A stretch of DNA of 5,827 bases from Geothrix sp. Lineage in GTDB: Bacteria; Acidobacteriota; Holophagae; Holophagales; Holophagaceae. The notes beneath the pieces are model-generated. The model did not search any database. It saw only the letters and a list, made by a program, of their open reading frames with translations, and was not told the DNA's origin. How positions within the stretch are numbered: position 1 is the stretch's first letter; each line of letters starts with the position of its first letter. Of this stretch, positions 5,211-5,827 are shown piece by piece. Made by a program: the position numbers and the translations under genes. The stretch is from positions 1 to 5,827 of the forward strand of contig JAMPXL010000080.1 of NCBI GenBank assembly GCA_023701165.1. Direction: 5' to 3'.

Positions 5211-5827
5211 GCCCTCAAAGAACGACCCAAACCCTTTCTGCTGCCGGAGTACTGCAAGGGCTGCGGCCGGTGTCTCGACGCCTGCGCCAAGGACTGCATC
5301 ACGCTCAGCGACCAGATCAACCCTCTGACGGGCCTGGTGCCCGTGGAGCTGGACCTGACGAACTGCAATGCCTGCGGCATGTGCATGGACGCCTGCCCCG
5401 AGCCCTACGGCTTGCGCCCCGCCCATGAGGGCGAGATCCAGGACTTCGAGCTGGAGGATCCCGCCAAGCTCTTCGGGGTGAAGCCCAGCGATGCCCCCAC
5501 CCCCGTGGACATCCCCAACGAAGTGCTGCCCCTGCCCCGCACGGAGCCCCTGGTCATCAAGGGCACCTACGCCTCGGCCCTGGGCGCCCTGCTGGCGGGC
5601 TGCCGCCACGTCTACGGCTACCCCATCACCCCCTCCACCGAGGGCGCCGAGCTCATGGCCAAGTTCCTGCCCAAGCTCGACGGCACCTTCATCCAGGCCG
5701 TCAGCGAAGTGGCCGCCGTGAACATGATGTACGGCACCGCCGGCGCGGGCCTGCCCACCATGACCTTCACCTCCTCGCCGGGCTTCAGCCTGATGCTGGA
5801 AGGCGTGTCCTACATGATCGGCGCGGA
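5208..5827 (+). CDS. Ferredoxin-domain/2-oxoacid:ferredoxin oxidoreductase alpha subunit fusion, 5' part (VorB/KorA type)
   Basis: The gene runs off the window after 206 complete codons. Residues 1 to about 65 form a bacterial two-[4Fe-4S] ferredoxin domain: C16-x2-C19-x2-C22-x3-C26 and C53-x2-C56-x2-C59-x3-C63. A linker rich in Pro and acidic residues (about 64-115) leads into the pyruvate/2-oxoacid:ferredoxin oxidoreductase alpha N-terminal domain. Its signatures are GTYASALGALLAGCRHVYGYPITPSTEGAELM, SEVAAVNMMYGTAGAG and TFTSSPGFSLMLEGVSYMIG. By family knowledge such enzymes oxidatively decarboxylate a 2-oxoacid to its acyl-CoA, with a TPP-binding beta subunit, and pass electrons through [4Fe-4S] centres to ferredoxin. 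Branched-chain (VorB) versus 2-oxoglutarate (KorA) specificity cannot be told from this part. In many organisms the ferredoxin is a separate delta subunit; here it is fused. Beta and gamma subunits are expected just downstream. The first cluster lacks the usual proline after its fourth cysteine and has an extra C30. Confidence 0.9.
   Translation, partial: MALKERPKPFLLPEYCKGCGRCLDACAKDCITLSDQINPLTGLVPVELDLTNCNACGMCMDACPEPYGLRPAHEGEIQDFELEDPAKLFGVKPSDAPTPVDIPNEVLPLPRTEPLVIKGTYASALGALLAGCRHVYGYPITPSTEGAELMAKFLPKLDGTFIQAVSEVAAVNMMYGTAGAGLPTMTFTSSPGFSLMLEGVSYMIGA

Noticed and set aside
4229..5386. 385-codon open frame on the minus strand across nadK and the oxidoreductase start
   Set aside because: It is codon-aligned antisense to nadK, explained by the same codon bias, with a Gly/Arg/Gln-rich product lacking any motif.
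5491..5721. Plus-strand frame inside the oxidoreductase gene
   Set aside because: Pro/Ser-rich +1 shadow of the real frame, which encodes clear 2-oxoacid oxidoreductase signatures.

Overview
The window is a stretch of chromosome from a high-GC Gram-negative bacterium. Most of it looks like ordinary core genome, with one compositionally different gene inserted. A sampled 60-base line of the penicillin-binding protein gene is about 70% G+C. Two sampled lines of the 370-1542 gene are only about 45-52%. A class A penicillin-binding protein, a fused ferredoxin/2-oxoacid oxidoreductase subunit and a Uma2-family gene together fit an anaerobic or facultatively anaerobic lineage. Holophaga/Geothrix-type Acidobacteriota or Deltaproteobacteria-like groups are guesses from gene architecture, not something the sequence proves.

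Layout, left to right. Positions 3-269 (+) are the C-terminal part of a Uma2-family (DUF820) putative nuclease cut by the window edge. After a 100-base gap with no clear signal comes a minus-strand gene of lower G+C (370-1542). It encodes a three-helix membrane protein with a predicted periplasmic beta-rich domain, a Pro/Lys/Glu linker and two tandem 57-residue repeats. The 117-base gap upstream of it holds a strong hairpin directly after the stop of mrcA. The mrcA/ponA-type bifunctional peptidoglycan synthase fills 1660-4143 (-). Only 28 bases separate its start from the divergent NAD kinase gene nadK (4172-5050, +), and a 10-base direct repeat covers both start codons. A 157-base gap then contains mutually exclusive potential hairpins. 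The last gene (5208 to the window end, +) is a two-[4Fe-4S] ferredoxin domain fused to the alpha subunit of a 2-oxoacid:ferredoxin oxidoreductase (VorB/KorA type).

The genes do not form one pathway. PBP1A builds the cell wall, NadK makes NADP, and the oxidoreductase links 2-oxoacid oxidation to ferredoxin. I see no defence system, transposase, phage module, CRISPR array, tRNA or rRNA, and no clear undescribed system. The points most worth a second look are the repeat-bearing membrane protein on its low-GC islet, the attenuator-like pairing upstream of the oxidoreductase gene, and the shared repeat over the divergent mrcA/nadK starts.
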